A stretch of 64,000 nt of DNA, from the NCBI GenBank assembly GCA_964407325.1, contig CAYOVA010000003.1, forward strand, positions 1 through 64,000, in the 5' to 3' direction. This DNA comes from JAOAFZ01 sp964407325 (GTDB taxonomy: Bacteria > Patescibacteriota > Microgenomatia > UBA1406 > GWC2-37-13). The notes under the pieces were generated by a model. The model saw only the letters and a list, made by a program, of their open reading frames with translations. It had not been told where the DNA came from and made no database searches. The position numbers and the translations under genes are program-made. Below are positions 9,341 to 17,566 of the stretch, in pieces. The first letter of the stretch is position 1. Each line of letters starts with the position of its first letter.

Positions 9341-9657
9341 CACCTACCGGAGGAGTTGGTCTTTCAGTTGGCGGCCAGACAATTTCAAACCCTCTTTTAA
9401 ATCCCAGTATTAGGACTCTTGGAGATGTTGTTAACTTGCTTTTGCCGTTTTTGTATGGCATTGCGGGTGTTATTTTGTTTTTTGTTATACTCTGGGGCGG
9501 ATTTGACATTCTCCTCTCAGGAGGAGATTCAGAAAAAGTTGAAGGCGGCAGAATGAAAATTACCTCGGGAGTGATTGGTTTTGTGCTGCTTGCACTATCA
9601 TTCCTGCTTGCGAGACTTGTAACATATATTTTTGGACTGGGAAATGGTATTATTTAA
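9337..9657 (+). CDS. VirB2/TrbC-like T4SS pilin family protein
   Basis: 106 residues with two membrane helices (about 33-55 and 72-95) joined by a short loop with the SGGDSEKVEGGRMKI pattern. This G-G-x-x-x-L-x-S-G-G-x-x-E-K-V signature is the one seen in small pilin-like proteins of Patescibacteria (PF18895, T4SS pilin, from memory). Known members assemble in the membrane as the pilus subunit of type IV secretion-like machines. No other T4SS gene (VirB4, VirB6) lies in this window; they may be beyond the left edge. Two wall hydrolases nearby on the other strand would fit such a machine. Confidence 0.65.
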   Translation: MTPTGGVGLSVGGQTISNPLLNPSIRTLGDVVNLLLPFLYGIAGVILFFVILWGGFDILLSGGDSEKVEGGRMKITSGVIGFVLLALSFLLARLVTYIFGLGNGII

Positions 9658-9663
9658 GGAAAG

Positions 9664-9692
9664 TTGAATTATTACTCATTTTCAGCTATAAT
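9664..9692 (+). promoter_or_regulatory. Promoter upstream of the pyrH fusion leader
   Basis: TTGAAT (9664-9669), 17-bp spacer, TATAAT (9687-9692), starting 7 nt after the pilin gene stop. The expected transcription start is near 9699, giving a leader of about 94 nt before the ATG at 9793. Confidence 0.7.
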
Positions 9693-9703
9693 ACGTTCTG
9701 GAT

Positions 9704-9760
9704 ATGTATATTTGTCCCAATAATCTAGCCAAGGCAATTTCGAAAGAAATTAGTTCCTAA
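9704..9760 (+). CDS. Putative 18-residue leader peptide
   Basis: ATG at 9704, about 5 nt after the predicted transcription start, opens a frame MYICPNNLAKAISKEISS and ends with TAA at 9758-9760. The stop codon overlaps the 5' arm of the terminator stem. A small hairpin with a GAAA tetraloop (9736-9751) lies within the frame. This is the geometry of a translation-coupled attenuator, but an open frame of 18 codons can occur by chance. Confidence 0.3.
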   Translation: MYICPNNLAKAISKEISS

Positions 9761-9784
9761 TCCCGACTATCGGGATTTTTTTTT
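9759..9784 (+). terminator. Intrinsic terminator or attenuator before pyrH fusion
   Basis: Perfect 8-bp stem AATCCCGA (9759-9766) / TCGGGATT (9770-9777) with loop CTA, followed by an unbroken T-run to 9784. The T-run ends 8 nt before the ATG at 9793, so it either ends a short RNA from the 9664 promoter or attenuates the downstream gene. Confidence 0.85.
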
Positions 9785-9792
9785 GCAAAAAG

Positions 9793-11124
9793 ATGTTTTC
9801 AACCAAAGAACCACCAATCGTCTTATCAATCGGAGGCAGCTTGATTGTTCCTGACGATCTTGACCACACATTCCTTAGCCAACTCAATACTTTTATTCGA
9901 GACTATGTAAAGCAGGGGAAACGGTTCTTTCTTGTTGCTGGTGGCGGCCGAACCGCACGGAAGTACCGCGATGCAGGCAAAGAAGTAATCGGGGACGTTA
10001 CCGATGAAGACCTTGACTGGCTAGGCATCCACTCCACCCGCGTAAACGCACACCTGCTTCGAACAATCTTCAAAGACATTGCCCACCCTAGAATTATAGA
10101 AAACTACGACAAGGCTCTTGATGGCTGGAAAGAACCTGTTGTAATAGGTTCCGGCTGGAAACCAGGATGGTCTACCGATTACGATGCGGTGCTGCTGGCG
10201 AAAGACTATGGTGCGAACCTCATTGTGAACCTTTCGAACATTGACTGGGTATATGATAAAGATCCACGCAAGTATGAAGATGCTAAAAAAATCGAAAAAA
10301 TGACCTGGGAAGAGCTGCAGAAAATTATTGGAACTGAATGGAGCCCGGGAATTAATGCACCGTTTGATCCGATTGCAGCAAAACTCGCAAAAGAACTTGA
10401 CCTTACGGTGATAATTGCAAATGGTAACAACTTCGAGAATATGCGCAATATCCTGGATGGCAATGCCTTTAAAGGAACTGTGATTACGCCATACCGCATC
10501 GACGCAAGCTTTTACGATCGCGAGTACTACAAAGGGAAAAAAAACTCCGGCTTCCGGATAATCCGTAGGGAATCGTTTGTTGGGTCTCTTGCGACCAGCT
10601 TAGTAAACTGGTACCGCGCTTTTATTATTAAGCTCTATTTAAATCCGAAGACTGCTCTTGATGTGGGTTGTGGTACCGGGCAATTAGTAAAATCGCTGCG
10701 TTCATTTGGCATTGAAGCCGATGGTGTAGAAATTTCCAAAGACGCCATTGAAATGGTCGACCCGGATGTAAAAGAATTCATCACCTATGGAGATATCACC
10801 GACCTTCCCTGTAAAGACAGCAGCTACGATCTGGTAATTACCTTTGATGTGCTGGAGCATATTGAAAAGGAGAAAATCCGTAAATCCGTTTCTGAGCTGG
10901 TACGCGTTTCGCAAAAACATATCCTGAACAAAATCTACACTCGGGAAAACAAATACATGGCGATGTTCCACAGCAAAGACTTCTCAAGAATTTCCATTTT
11001 CTCAAAAGAATACTGGACGAATATCTTTAGGCAAGAAGAAAAAGCTACCGTTATGCAAAACTCCTTTTTCCGGTTACCGGAATTTTTTGAAACAGTGTTT
11101 TTGCTTAAAAAGAAAACTTCATAA
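9793..11124 (+). CDS. pyrH: UMP kinase fused to a SAM-dependent methyltransferase
   Basis: 443 residues. Residues about 1-236 are an amino-acid-kinase-fold uridylate kinase of the archaeal-like type: PIVLSIGGSLIVPDD, LVAGGGRTARKYRDA, DYDAVLLAKDYGA, NLSNIDWVYDKDPRKY. It should phosphorylate UMP to UDP in pyrimidine synthesis. Residues about 280-443 are a class I methyltransferase with motif I ALDVGCGTGQL (288-298), an acidic VEIS at the end of strand 2, and ITFDVLEHIEKE (motif IV). The join is in frame with a short linker and no stop. The start is 9 nt after a terminator T-run, so expression may be attenuated. The methyl acceptor is unknown. Standalone UMP kinases are about 230-240 residues. 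Confidence 0.88.
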   Translation: MFSTKEPPIVLSIGGSLIVPDDLDHTFLSQLNTFIRDYVKQGKRFFLVAGGGRTARKYRDAGKEVIGDVTDEDLDWLGIHSTRVNAHLLRTIFKDIAHPRIIENYDKALDGWKEPVVIGSGWKPGWSTDYDAVLLAKDYGANLIVNLSNIDWVYDKDPRKYEDAKKIEKMTWEELQKIIGTEWSPGINAPFDPIAAKLAKELDLTVIIANGNNFENMRNILDGNAFKGTVITPYRIDASFYDREYYKGKKNSGFRIIRRESFVGSLATSLVNWYRAFIIKLYLNPKTALDVGCGTGQLVKSLRSFGIEADGVEISKDAIEMVDPDVKEFITYGDITDLPCKDSSYDLVITFDVLEHIEKEKIRKSVSELVRVSQKHILNKIYTRENKYMAMFHSKDFSRISIFSKEYWTNIFRQEEKATVMQNSFFRLPEFFETVFLLKKKTS

Positions 11125-11142
11125 TCAATGATAGAATAAGGG

Positions 11143-12210
11143 ATGCTTTTAGACACGCTTGTACTGCAACATTTCCGGTTATTTGAGCAGATAACGTATC
11201 GCTTTCATCCGCGATTAACTATTATCATCGGCGAAAATACCCATGGGAAAACATCGATGCTCGAAGGTATCTACACGATTATTTTTGGTGAAGGCTTTCG
11301 GGAGACTAAGGAAGAGGAACTGATTGAGTGGGAGCAGGAGCGCTGCAATTTGGCTGCTTCCTTCGTAACGCCTGCTGAAGATCGCTTTGAATTCCAAATT
11401 ATGATGCGGCGTAGCGGGGATACAGTTGAGAAGGTGTACTCGGTGGATAAAACCAAAAAGACGCATTATGCATATTTGCAGTTTCAGACTCGTGCGGTTT
11501 TATTTACCCCCGATAATATCGAGATTATTACCGGGTCGCCATCGGGACGGCGACACTATTTTGATAAGCTGCTTTCAGCAGTTGATATGGATTATAAGAA
11601 AAAGCTTTCCAATTACGAAAACGCCCTGCGCCGTCGGAATAAAATATTGGAAACGGTGCGCAACGAAATGCAACTTCTTGAGGAACTGCAATTCTGGAAC
11701 GATTATTTAATAGAAAACGGGAGCTATGTAACAGAAAAACGTGAAGAATATGTTGAGTTTTTGAATAATCGCAAAGAACTGGATGATAAGGTGTTTTCGA
11801 TAAGATATATGAAAAATGAATTTACTAAAGAGCGTCTACGGGAAAAGTTCGACCTGGAAAAGCGAATGCGCAAAACCAGCATTGGACCGCAAAAAGACGA
11901 TTTTGAGCTGTATCTGGAAGGAAGTGGCGAACCGGGAGCTTCCGATGTTACAAAAAATGTGCAGCTCTATGGCTCCCGCAGCGAACAGCGCCTGGCAATG
12001 TTCTGGCTAAAATTGAATGAGATAGTAGCCATAGAAGAACGAATCGGGAAAAAACCACTATTGCTACTTGACGACGTGTTTAGCGAGTTGGATACGGCAA
12101 ATAAAAAGCGAGTTATGGGACTTATCGACAAGTACCAGACTATATTAACTACTACCGAAGAAGAACTGCTGGAAATGACTGAACAAAGCATGGATGTAAT
12201 ACGATTGTAA
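11143..12210 (+). CDS. recF: DNA replication/repair protein RecF
   Basis: 355 residues, normal RecF length. The Walker A motif GENTHGKTS is near residue 30, the ABC-type signature YGSRSEQRL near 285, and Walker B PLLLLDDVFSELD near 308. The N-terminal LVLQHFRLFEQ and FTPDNIEIITGSPSGRRHYFD are typical RecF stretches. RecF binds ATP and DNA and helps load RecA at gaps with RecO and RecR. A TAGAAT box ends 5 nt before the ATG, so a leaderless transcript is likely; the gene also lies 18 nt behind the kinase-methyltransferase fusion. dnaA, dnaN and gyrase genes are not adjacent. Confidence 0.93.
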   Translation: MLLDTLVLQHFRLFEQITYRFHPRLTIIIGENTHGKTSMLEGIYTIIFGEGFRETKEEELIEWEQERCNLAASFVTPAEDRFEFQIMMRRSGDTVEKVYSVDKTKKTHYAYLQFQTRAVLFTPDNIEIITGSPSGRRHYFDKLLSAVDMDYKKKLSNYENALRRRNKILETVRNEMQLLEELQFWNDYLIENGSYVTEKREEYVEFLNNRKELDDKVFSIRYMKNEFTKERLREKFDLEKRMRKTSIGPQKDDFELYLEGSGEPGASDVTKNVQLYGSRSEQRLAMFWLKLNEIVAIEERIGKKPLLLLDDVFSELDTANKKRVMGLIDKYQTILTTTEEELLEMTEQSMDVIRL

Positions 12211-12236
12211 CATCTTTTTGCTATAATCCTACCTTT

Positions 12237-12824
12237 ATGGCAAAACAATTTTCAGTTGACTGGTTTAGTTCAAATATTCCTATATTGCAGGAATATTTGC
12301 AGCCTATAGCGGGTTTATCTCATATACGCGCGCTGGAAATCGGGAGCTTTGAAGGACGTTCAACCCACTGGTTTTTAAATACAATACTTACCCACCCTAC
12401 ATCTCATATCGTATGCGTTGACACCTTCGAAGGCAGTCCGGAACACGAAGGGGAGGTAGATACGAGCAACCTGCACGAGCGGTTTTTGGCCAATATAGAA
12501 GAGTATAAACGGGCACACCGGGTGAGCGTATTTAAGCAAACTTCACACGATTTTTTCCTCGAGAATGCGGCGGCATTCCAGGATACATTTGACTTTGTAT
12601 ACATCGACGGCTCCCATAAGGCAAGTGACGTGTTAAGTGATGCAGTATTCTCGTTTTATCTGGTGAAACACGGAGGGTTTTTGATATTTGACGATTACGA
12701 GTGGCCTGTGGACTTGGATGAACTATATAAGCCGCAAATTGCCATAGATTCTTTTATCACCTGCTTTCGTGACCAGTGTAAGCCGTTGCATGTGAATGAC
12801 CTATGTATAGTGCAGCGGATGTAA
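12237..12824 (+). CDS. Class I SAM methyltransferase (Methyltransf_24 type)
   Basis: 195 residues. Motif I is ALEIGSFEGRST, strand 2 ends in VCVDTFEGS, and a later FDFVYIDGSHKASDV followed by GGFLIFDDYEW matches the small methyltransferase family that includes CmcI-like and Methyltransf_24 enzymes, which often act on sugars or small molecules. TATAAT at 12222-12227 precedes the ATG by 9 nt. It has no operon partner other than recF upstream. The substrate cannot be told. Confidence 0.8.
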   Translation: MAKQFSVDWFSSNIPILQEYLQPIAGLSHIRALEIGSFEGRSTHWFLNTILTHPTSHIVCVDTFEGSPEHEGEVDTSNLHERFLANIEEYKRAHRVSVFKQTSHDFFLENAAAFQDTFDFVYIDGSHKASDVLSDAVFSFYLVKHGGFLIFDDYEWPVDLDELYKPQIAIDSFITCFRDQCKPLHVNDLCIVQRM

Positions 12825-12846
12825 GATATCTTTAGTGTGACTGGTG

Positions 12847-13182
12847 CTACTTCTTTTTCGATTTCTTTTTTTCGTGCATAGCTACATAATCTGCACACCC
12901 TTCAATAAGCTTTTTCATATAGTCTTTACTTTCCAGCTTTGACTCTTCGATAATGTAGTAGTCTTTTGACCCCGGGTAACAAGGACCTTGTTCAGTTTCG
13001 GGGTGAATAACTGCGGCAGTTGCAGGATTAATCTTCAGGAAAAAGGTGTTGTCGCAGATGAAAGCAACCACTTTCGAGTTGCAGTACAGGGCGTACTCGC
13101 CGAACATTTTACGGGTGGTAATACCGGGAATATGGGTAAGCTGGAATTCGATATAGTGTATAAAATCAGCATCGGTAGCCAT
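12847..13182 (-). CDS. TfoX N-terminal domain protein
   Basis: 111 residues from the ATG at 13182. A longer open frame to 13335 runs through the antisense of the tRNA gene and is rejected. The TfoX_N pattern is clear: TTRKMFGEYALYC, then VVAFICDNTFFLKINP, and a C-terminal lysine tail. TfoX_N proteins are small and usually of unknown biochemical role; the name comes from the competence regulator TfoX, which has an extra C-terminal domain missing here. TATACT (13189-13194) ends 6 nt before the ATG. The gene converges with the methyltransferase at 12237-12824. Confidence 0.8.
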   Translation of the reverse strand: MATDADFIHYIEFQLTHIPGITTRKMFGEYALYCNSKVVAFICDNTFFLKINPATAAVIHPETEQGPCYPGSKDYYIIEESKLESKDYMKKLIEGCADYVAMHEKKKSKKK

Positions 13183-13274
13183 AGGGGTAGTATACACAAT
13201 AGTGCAGCTGAAGCGTGGTACAATAGGATTTACCGCTGAATGTTGATACAGTGTTTGTTGTAGTAGCGTTTCCA

Positions 13275-13361
13275 GGAGAGGTGCCGGAGCGGTTGAACGG
13301 GCCAGTCTCGAAAACTGGTATGGCAGCAATGTCATCGAGGGTTCGAATCCCTCCCTCTCCG
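13275..13361 (+). tRNA. tRNA-Ser (CGA anticodon)
   Basis: Acceptor arms GGAGAGG (13275-13281) and CCTCTCC (13354-13360) pair fully. The anticodon stem CCAGT/ACTGG encloses CTCGAAA, so the anticodon is CGA, reading UCG. A long variable arm fits the serine class, and the T-arm GAGGG-TTCGAAT-CCCTC is perfect. The discriminator is G (13361), followed by CA, so the full CCA is not encoded. Confidence 0.95.
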
Positions 13362-13394
13362 CAGGAAAAATTTTTTCCTAATAAATTTGAAAAT

Positions 13395-13991
13395 ATGAAA
13401 ATTGCGGGAAAATTAATAACAATTTCTTTTAATGTCATTAAGTTTTTACGAAAATACTTTTACTTTTTATTCGGGTTGCTAATAATCGTTTTGAGCATTG
13501 GTTTTGTTTACTTCATTTTAAAACTTGGTTGGGAAACAACTAGAAATATTAATGAGACACAAAAAACATTATTTGTCGTGATATTAACATTACTAGCTCC
13601 CATTTTTGGACAATATTTAAGTAATAGACAAGCTAAGTATAGAGATTTCGAATTAAGGAATAAAGAAAAAAAAGAGAAAGCTTATGATTATTTTGTAGCC
13701 ATTTTATATGATTATATAATTCTTGCAATGCAAGAAAAAGAAGAAACACACGAACAGACAGTTAAATTACTGGAAGCACGAAAAAACATAATAGTATGGG
13801 GTTCAGATAGTGTAGTTAAGTATTATAGCGATTTTATGAGATATACACAAAATTTAGAGAAAGAAGATGAAGTAATTACTAAAACTAAAGCAGCCATTGC
13901 ATTTGGAAATTTAATAAAAGCAATTAGAAAAGATATAGGTTACAATAATGAAAAAATAACTATTGAAGATATTCAGAGGTATTTTAGTTGA
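13395..13991 (+). CDS. AT-rich two-helix membrane protein, unknown
   Basis: 198 residues from the ATG at 13395; the longer frame from 13251 crosses the tRNA and is rejected. Two membrane helices (about 21-47 and 60-80) are followed by a charged helical C-terminal region rich in Lys, Glu and Ile/Tyr. The gene starts 33 nt after the tRNA-Ser 3' end. Its base composition is clearly more AT-rich than its neighbours, which with the tRNA position suggests acquisition by transfer. No integrase or clear direct repeat of the tRNA end was found. No family is recognised. Confidence 0.65.
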   Translation: MKIAGKLITISFNVIKFLRKYFYFLFGLLIIVLSIGFVYFILKLGWETTRNINETQKTLFVVILTLLAPIFGQYLSNRQAKYRDFELRNKEKKEKAYDYFVAILYDYIILAMQEKEETHEQTVKLLEARKNIIVWGSDSVVKYYSDFMRYTQNLEKEDEVITKTKAAIAFGNLIKAIRKDIGYNNEKITIEDIQRYFS

Positions 13992-14019
13992 GCAAGATGA
14001 TCTTAAAATTATTTAATTC

Positions 14020-14685
14020 TCAGTGCCAGTCTATCTCCTCCATCCCATGCTTCTTTAAATAAGCATTACACAAACTAAAGTGGTGATTATTGTAGAAGTT
14101 GGTTACTGAATACGGCGAAGGATGGGCGGAGGTAAGCACCAGGTTATTCTCCCGATCGATTACTGCGCCTTTTTCCTGTGCGTATTTCCCCCAGAGCATA
14201 TAAACAACATGTTGCTTGTTTTCGTTCAATGTATTTATTGCTGCGTCGGTAAACTGCTCCCAGCCTTTTGCGCGGTGTGAAGCAGGTTTGCCGGCTAACA
14301 CTGTAAGCACTGCATTTAACATTAACACTCCTTGTTTTGCCCAACGTGTCAGATCTCCTGACTGGATAGGAGTAACGCCAAGATCGTTTTTTATTTCGGT
14401 GAAAATATTTTTAAGTGACGGGGGAATGGTAATACCTTCATGAACTGCAAATGACAACCCGTTTGCCTGTTTTGGCCCGTGATAAGGGTCTTGTCCTACA
14501 ATTACGACTTTGACTTCATCAAAGGGACACAGATCAAAAGCGCGAAAAACGTCTTTAGCAGGAGGGTATACTTTTTTACTGAGGTATTCGCTACGGACAA
14601 AAGAAGATAACTCTTTGAAGTAATCTTTTTCAAATTCAGGAGTTAATTTTGATTTCCACGATTCTTCAATACGTACTTCTGCCAT
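14020..14685 (-). CDS. ung: Uracil-DNA glycosylase, family 1
   Basis: 221 residues from the ATG at 14685. The water-activating motif VGQDPYHGPKQANGLSF and the C-terminal HPSPYSVTNFYNNHHF loop are those of Ung, which removes uracil from DNA. A second ATG three codons upstream (14694) overlaps a TACAAT box (14693-14698); the box ends 7 nt before 14685, so 14685 is the more likely start with a leaderless mRNA. Length is typical for the family. Confidence 0.95.
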   Translation of the reverse strand: MAEVRIEESWKSKLTPEFEKDYFKELSSFVRSEYLSKKVYPPAKDVFRAFDLCPFDEVKVVIVGQDPYHGPKQANGLSFAVHEGITIPPSLKNIFTEIKNDLGVTPIQSGDLTRWAKQGVLMLNAVLTVLAGKPASHRAKGWEQFTDAAINTLNENKQHVVYMLWGKYAQEKGAVIDRENNLVLTSAHPSPYSVTNFYNNHHFSLCNAYLKKHGMEEIDWH

Positions 14686-14782
14686 TTTCACCATTGTACC
14701 ATGAAGTCATTGTGTCTCAACAAAAGGTTTACTCCTCCGAGCACTATCCAGCAAAGCCAGTACATAAATGATTTATAGTATT

Positions 14783-16891
14783 TCATATTTCCAGTAACTG
14801 TTTTTCCGCACGCTTTAATAACACTGCATTTACTGCAACTATTATTGATGAAACGGACATGAGTAATGCTGAAATCTCCGGGCGCAGAGAAATGCCAAAT
14901 TGGGGATACAGAACACCGGCAGCAACTGGAATGGCAAGAATATTGTAGACACTAGCCCATACCAGGTTTTCTTTCATTTTCCGCACTGTTGCCTTACTTA
15001 ATCTAATAGCACGTAAGATATCCGCAGGGTCAGATTTCATAAGAACAACTTTTGCCGTTTCAATCGCTACATCTGTACCGGCACCAATTGCAATTCCGAT
15101 ATCTGCTTGTGCCAGAGCTGGCGCATCATTCACTCCGTCACCAACCATTGCCACAAACTTGCCTTCATCCTGCAACTGTTTTACATAGTTTGCTTTATCT
15201 TCCGGCAACACTTCGGCAAATACGCGTTCAATGCCAAGTTGTTTTGCAATTGCCTCTGCTGTTTTCTTATTGTCGCCGGTTATCATTGCAACTTCCAGCT
15301 TCATTTCTTTCATACGTTGCACTGTTTTTGCTGCCGTTTCCTTAACTGGATCGGCAACGGCGATAATACCGGCTGGCTTGTAATCTATTGCTGCAACCAT
15401 TATTGTCTTGCCGGCATTCAGGAGTGAGTCGAGCGGAGAGGACAGTTCGGACAAGTCAATGTTCCTGTCAGACATAAGTTTGGTATTTCCTACAAGAATA
15501 TGCTTTCCTTCAACAACTGCTTCCACGCCATGTCCTGATATTGAGTTGAACTGTTCTACGGGTTCGGGAAGTTGTATGTTTTTGGCATTGGCAGCATCCA
15601 GAATTGCCTGGCTTAACGGATGACCGGATTTTGCTTCAACCGCCCCGACGAATTGAAGTAATTCGGTTTCCTGTATTCCTTTTGCAGGAATTATATCCGT
15701 TACGATGGGTTTTCCTTGTGTCAACGTACCTGTCTTGTCCATTACTACAGCCTGGATTTTTGAAACCTGTTCCAGCGTAGCTGCATCCTTAATAAGAATG
15801 TTGTGTTTAGCGCCTAAGCCTGTGCCAACTGCTACTGCCGTTGGTGTTGCCAATCCTAATGCATCAGGGCAGGCGATTACGACAGCAGAAACGGCGAAGG
15901 TTAAGGCGACGAATGTGGTAACGCCTCCAAAGAAATACCATGCGATAAACGTAAGGACACCGGAGCCTACGGCAAGAATTACCAGATATTGGGCAGCACT
16001 GTCAGCCAATCGTTGTCCTGGTGCTTTTGATGTCTGTGCTTCTTCGACGAGTTTTACAATCTGAGCAAGTGCCGTATCGCTTCCTACTTTTGTTGCTTTG
16101 AAAACAATAGAACCTGACTGGTTTATAGAACCGCCTATCACAGTATCACCAATTTTTTTAGAAACGGGAAGAGATTCCCCTGTAACAAGTGCTTCGTCAA
16201 TAGTTGTTTCTCCTTCAATAATTTCACCATCTACCGGAATCTTGTCACCGGGTTTTATAATAACCGAGTCTCCTAATACAACTTCTGAAGTTGACACCAG
16301 TTCTTCTTTTCCGTTTCGGAACACGCGCGCCTGAGGGGGTACGAGATCAAACAAAGCCCGTAATGCGTCCGTAGTTCCCCGGCGGGATTTCATCTCCATC
16401 CAGTGTCCGAACAGAACAAAGGTTATCAGCATTGCTGCCGCTTCATAAAACATCTCGTGGGAACCGGTAACAGTAAGTACAACGCTAAATCCGTACGCGG
16501 CAATAATGCCTACAGCTATCAGGACGGACATATCCAGCTTCCCCCTTCGTAACGCATGATACGCAGAATAGAGAAACAGCCAGCCGCCGTAAAAGAATAC
16601 AGGAGTAGTTAAGACAAACATAAACCAGGGGAGAGGAATTGGGGTAGGAAGCGAAAGCCCGAATGTCATCTGTCCCATTGAATAGAGAAGAATTGGAATA
16701 GTAAGAAAGAAGGAAAAGAAAAACTTGTTGCGGATATCTTCCTCCATAAGCTGTGCCATTTCCTGCCCATGTATGCCAGAATGGTCCATGCTCATTGTCA
16801 TGGTCATACTGTGGAGAAATTTTTCCCAGGCTGTCATTTCCGCAACTGGTTTCATGGAATGGCCTGAATGGTTATGTTCGTGGTGATCCAT
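14783..16891 (-). CDS. Heavy-metal P1B ATPase without HMA domain, CPD motif
   Basis: 702 residues. The N-terminus is rich in His and Met (MDHHEHNHSGHSM, MTMTMSMDHSGIHG) and lacks a CxxC HMA domain, as in CopB-like pumps. The TGES loop, DKTGT phosphorylation site (Asp385), and GDGVNDAPALAQADIGIA hinge are intact. The membrane metal motif is CPD (341-343) instead of CPC or CPH. It is the last gene of the copper cluster, 7 nt after the DUF305 gene. Copper or silver export across the membrane is inferred from the cluster. The CPD motif leaves metal preference uncertain. Confidence 0.88.
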   Translation of the reverse strand: MDHHEHNHSGHSMKPVAEMTAWEKFLHSMTMTMSMDHSGIHGQEMAQLMEEDIRNKFFFSFFLTIPILLYSMGQMTFGLSLPTPIPLPWFMFVLTTPVFFYGGWLFLYSAYHALRRGKLDMSVLIAVGIIAAYGFSVVLTVTGSHEMFYEAAAMLITFVLFGHWMEMKSRRGTTDALRALFDLVPPQARVFRNGKEELVSTSEVVLGDSVIIKPGDKIPVDGEIIEGETTIDEALVTGESLPVSKKIGDTVIGGSINQSGSIVFKATKVGSDTALAQIVKLVEEAQTSKAPGQRLADSAAQYLVILAVGSGVLTFIAWYFFGGVTTFVALTFAVSAVVIACPDALGLATPTAVAVGTGLGAKHNILIKDAATLEQVSKIQAVVMDKTGTLTQGKPIVTDIIPAKGIQETELLQFVGAVEAKSGHPLSQAILDAANAKNIQLPEPVEQFNSISGHGVEAVVEGKHILVGNTKLMSDRNIDLSELSSPLDSLLNAGKTIMVAAIDYKPAGIIAVADPVKETAAKTVQRMKEMKLEVAMITGDNKKTAEAIAKQLGIERVFAEVLPEDKANYVKQLQDEGKFVAMVGDGVNDAPALAQADIGIAIGAGTDVAIETAKVVLMKSDPADILRAIRLSKATVRKMKENLVWASVYNILAIPVAAGVLYPQFGISLRPEISALLMSVSSIIVAVNAVLLKRAEKQLLEI

Positions 16892-16898
16892 AGGGGGA

Positions 16899-17555
16899 TT
16901 AATGCATCATATGATTCATCATACCATCGTTTCTTTCATTCCCCATCATCCAGTTTCTCATTTGTTCAATTTCCGCATTCTGAACCTTTATGATCTCGTT
17001 TGCAAAATCCACCAGTTCCTTTCTTTCCGTCACTGTTTTCACTTTTGCTGCCATTTGCACAGCTCCCATATGGTGCATTATCATTCCCATCAGGTACTGT
17101 TGTCGTGCTTCTTCGTCATCATCATAGGTTGCAAGATCCGGCATCATCAGTTCGTACCGGCCGTCATCTGCATAGGGTTCGTTAAACCATTCCTGATGCC
17201 ATTGTTTCATCATTTCGACTTCTTCGGACTGGTTCACCACAATTGACTGAAGAAATGTTTTAAACTCTTCATCCTCAGTTCTGGAAAGCATGTATTGCGA
17301 AGTATCTATTGCCTCCCGGTGGTGGGGAATCATTTCCATAATAAAGTCCGCCTCGCTGTTTACCATTGAACTGTGGTCCATCATGCCATCCCGCATATTT
17401 CGCATCATCGATGTGCTTTGCTGGGCCGATTTCTTTTGTTCCTGCGCTTTGCTGGCAGGTAATGTTCCTTTTGCGTAATACCCTGCTGCAAAAGCAAACA
17501 GAATAAGTAATACTACTACTCCAATCGCAAAAGCCTTTTTATGTTCGTGTACCAT
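16899..17555 (-). CDS. DUF305 copper-associated membrane-anchored protein
   Basis: 218 residues. One N-terminal helix (about 10-30) anchors an external helical domain. The DUF305 signatures are DFIMEMIPHHREAIDTSQYML and MGMIMHHMGAVQMA, and the C-terminus ends in a Met/His-rich GMMNHMMH. DUF305 proteins are ferritin-like helical proteins often encoded with copper resistance genes. The His and Met pairs could bind copper outside the membrane. It sits between the two P-type ATPases, in the same operon, 11 nt after copA. Confidence 0.88.
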   Translation of the reverse strand: MVHEHKKAFAIGVVVLLILFAFAAGYYAKGTLPASKAQEQKKSAQQSTSMMRNMRDGMMDHSSMVNSEADFIMEMIPHHREAIDTSQYMLSRTEDEEFKTFLQSIVVNQSEEVEMMKQWHQEWFNEPYADDGRYELMMPDLATYDDDEEARQQYLMGMIMHHMGAVQMAAKVKTVTERKELVDFANEIIKVQNAEIEQMRNWMMGNERNDGMMNHMMH

Positions 17556-17566
17556 ATATGTGGAAT

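Noticed and set aside
12847..13335. 162-residue version of the TfoX-N protein
   Set aside because: The extra N-terminus is antisense tRNA-Ser sequence; the start at 13182 has a -10 box at the right distance.
13251..13991. 246-residue protein beginning before the tRNA
   Set aside because: Its first 48 codons are the tRNA gene read as protein; the ATG at 13395 begins the membrane protein.
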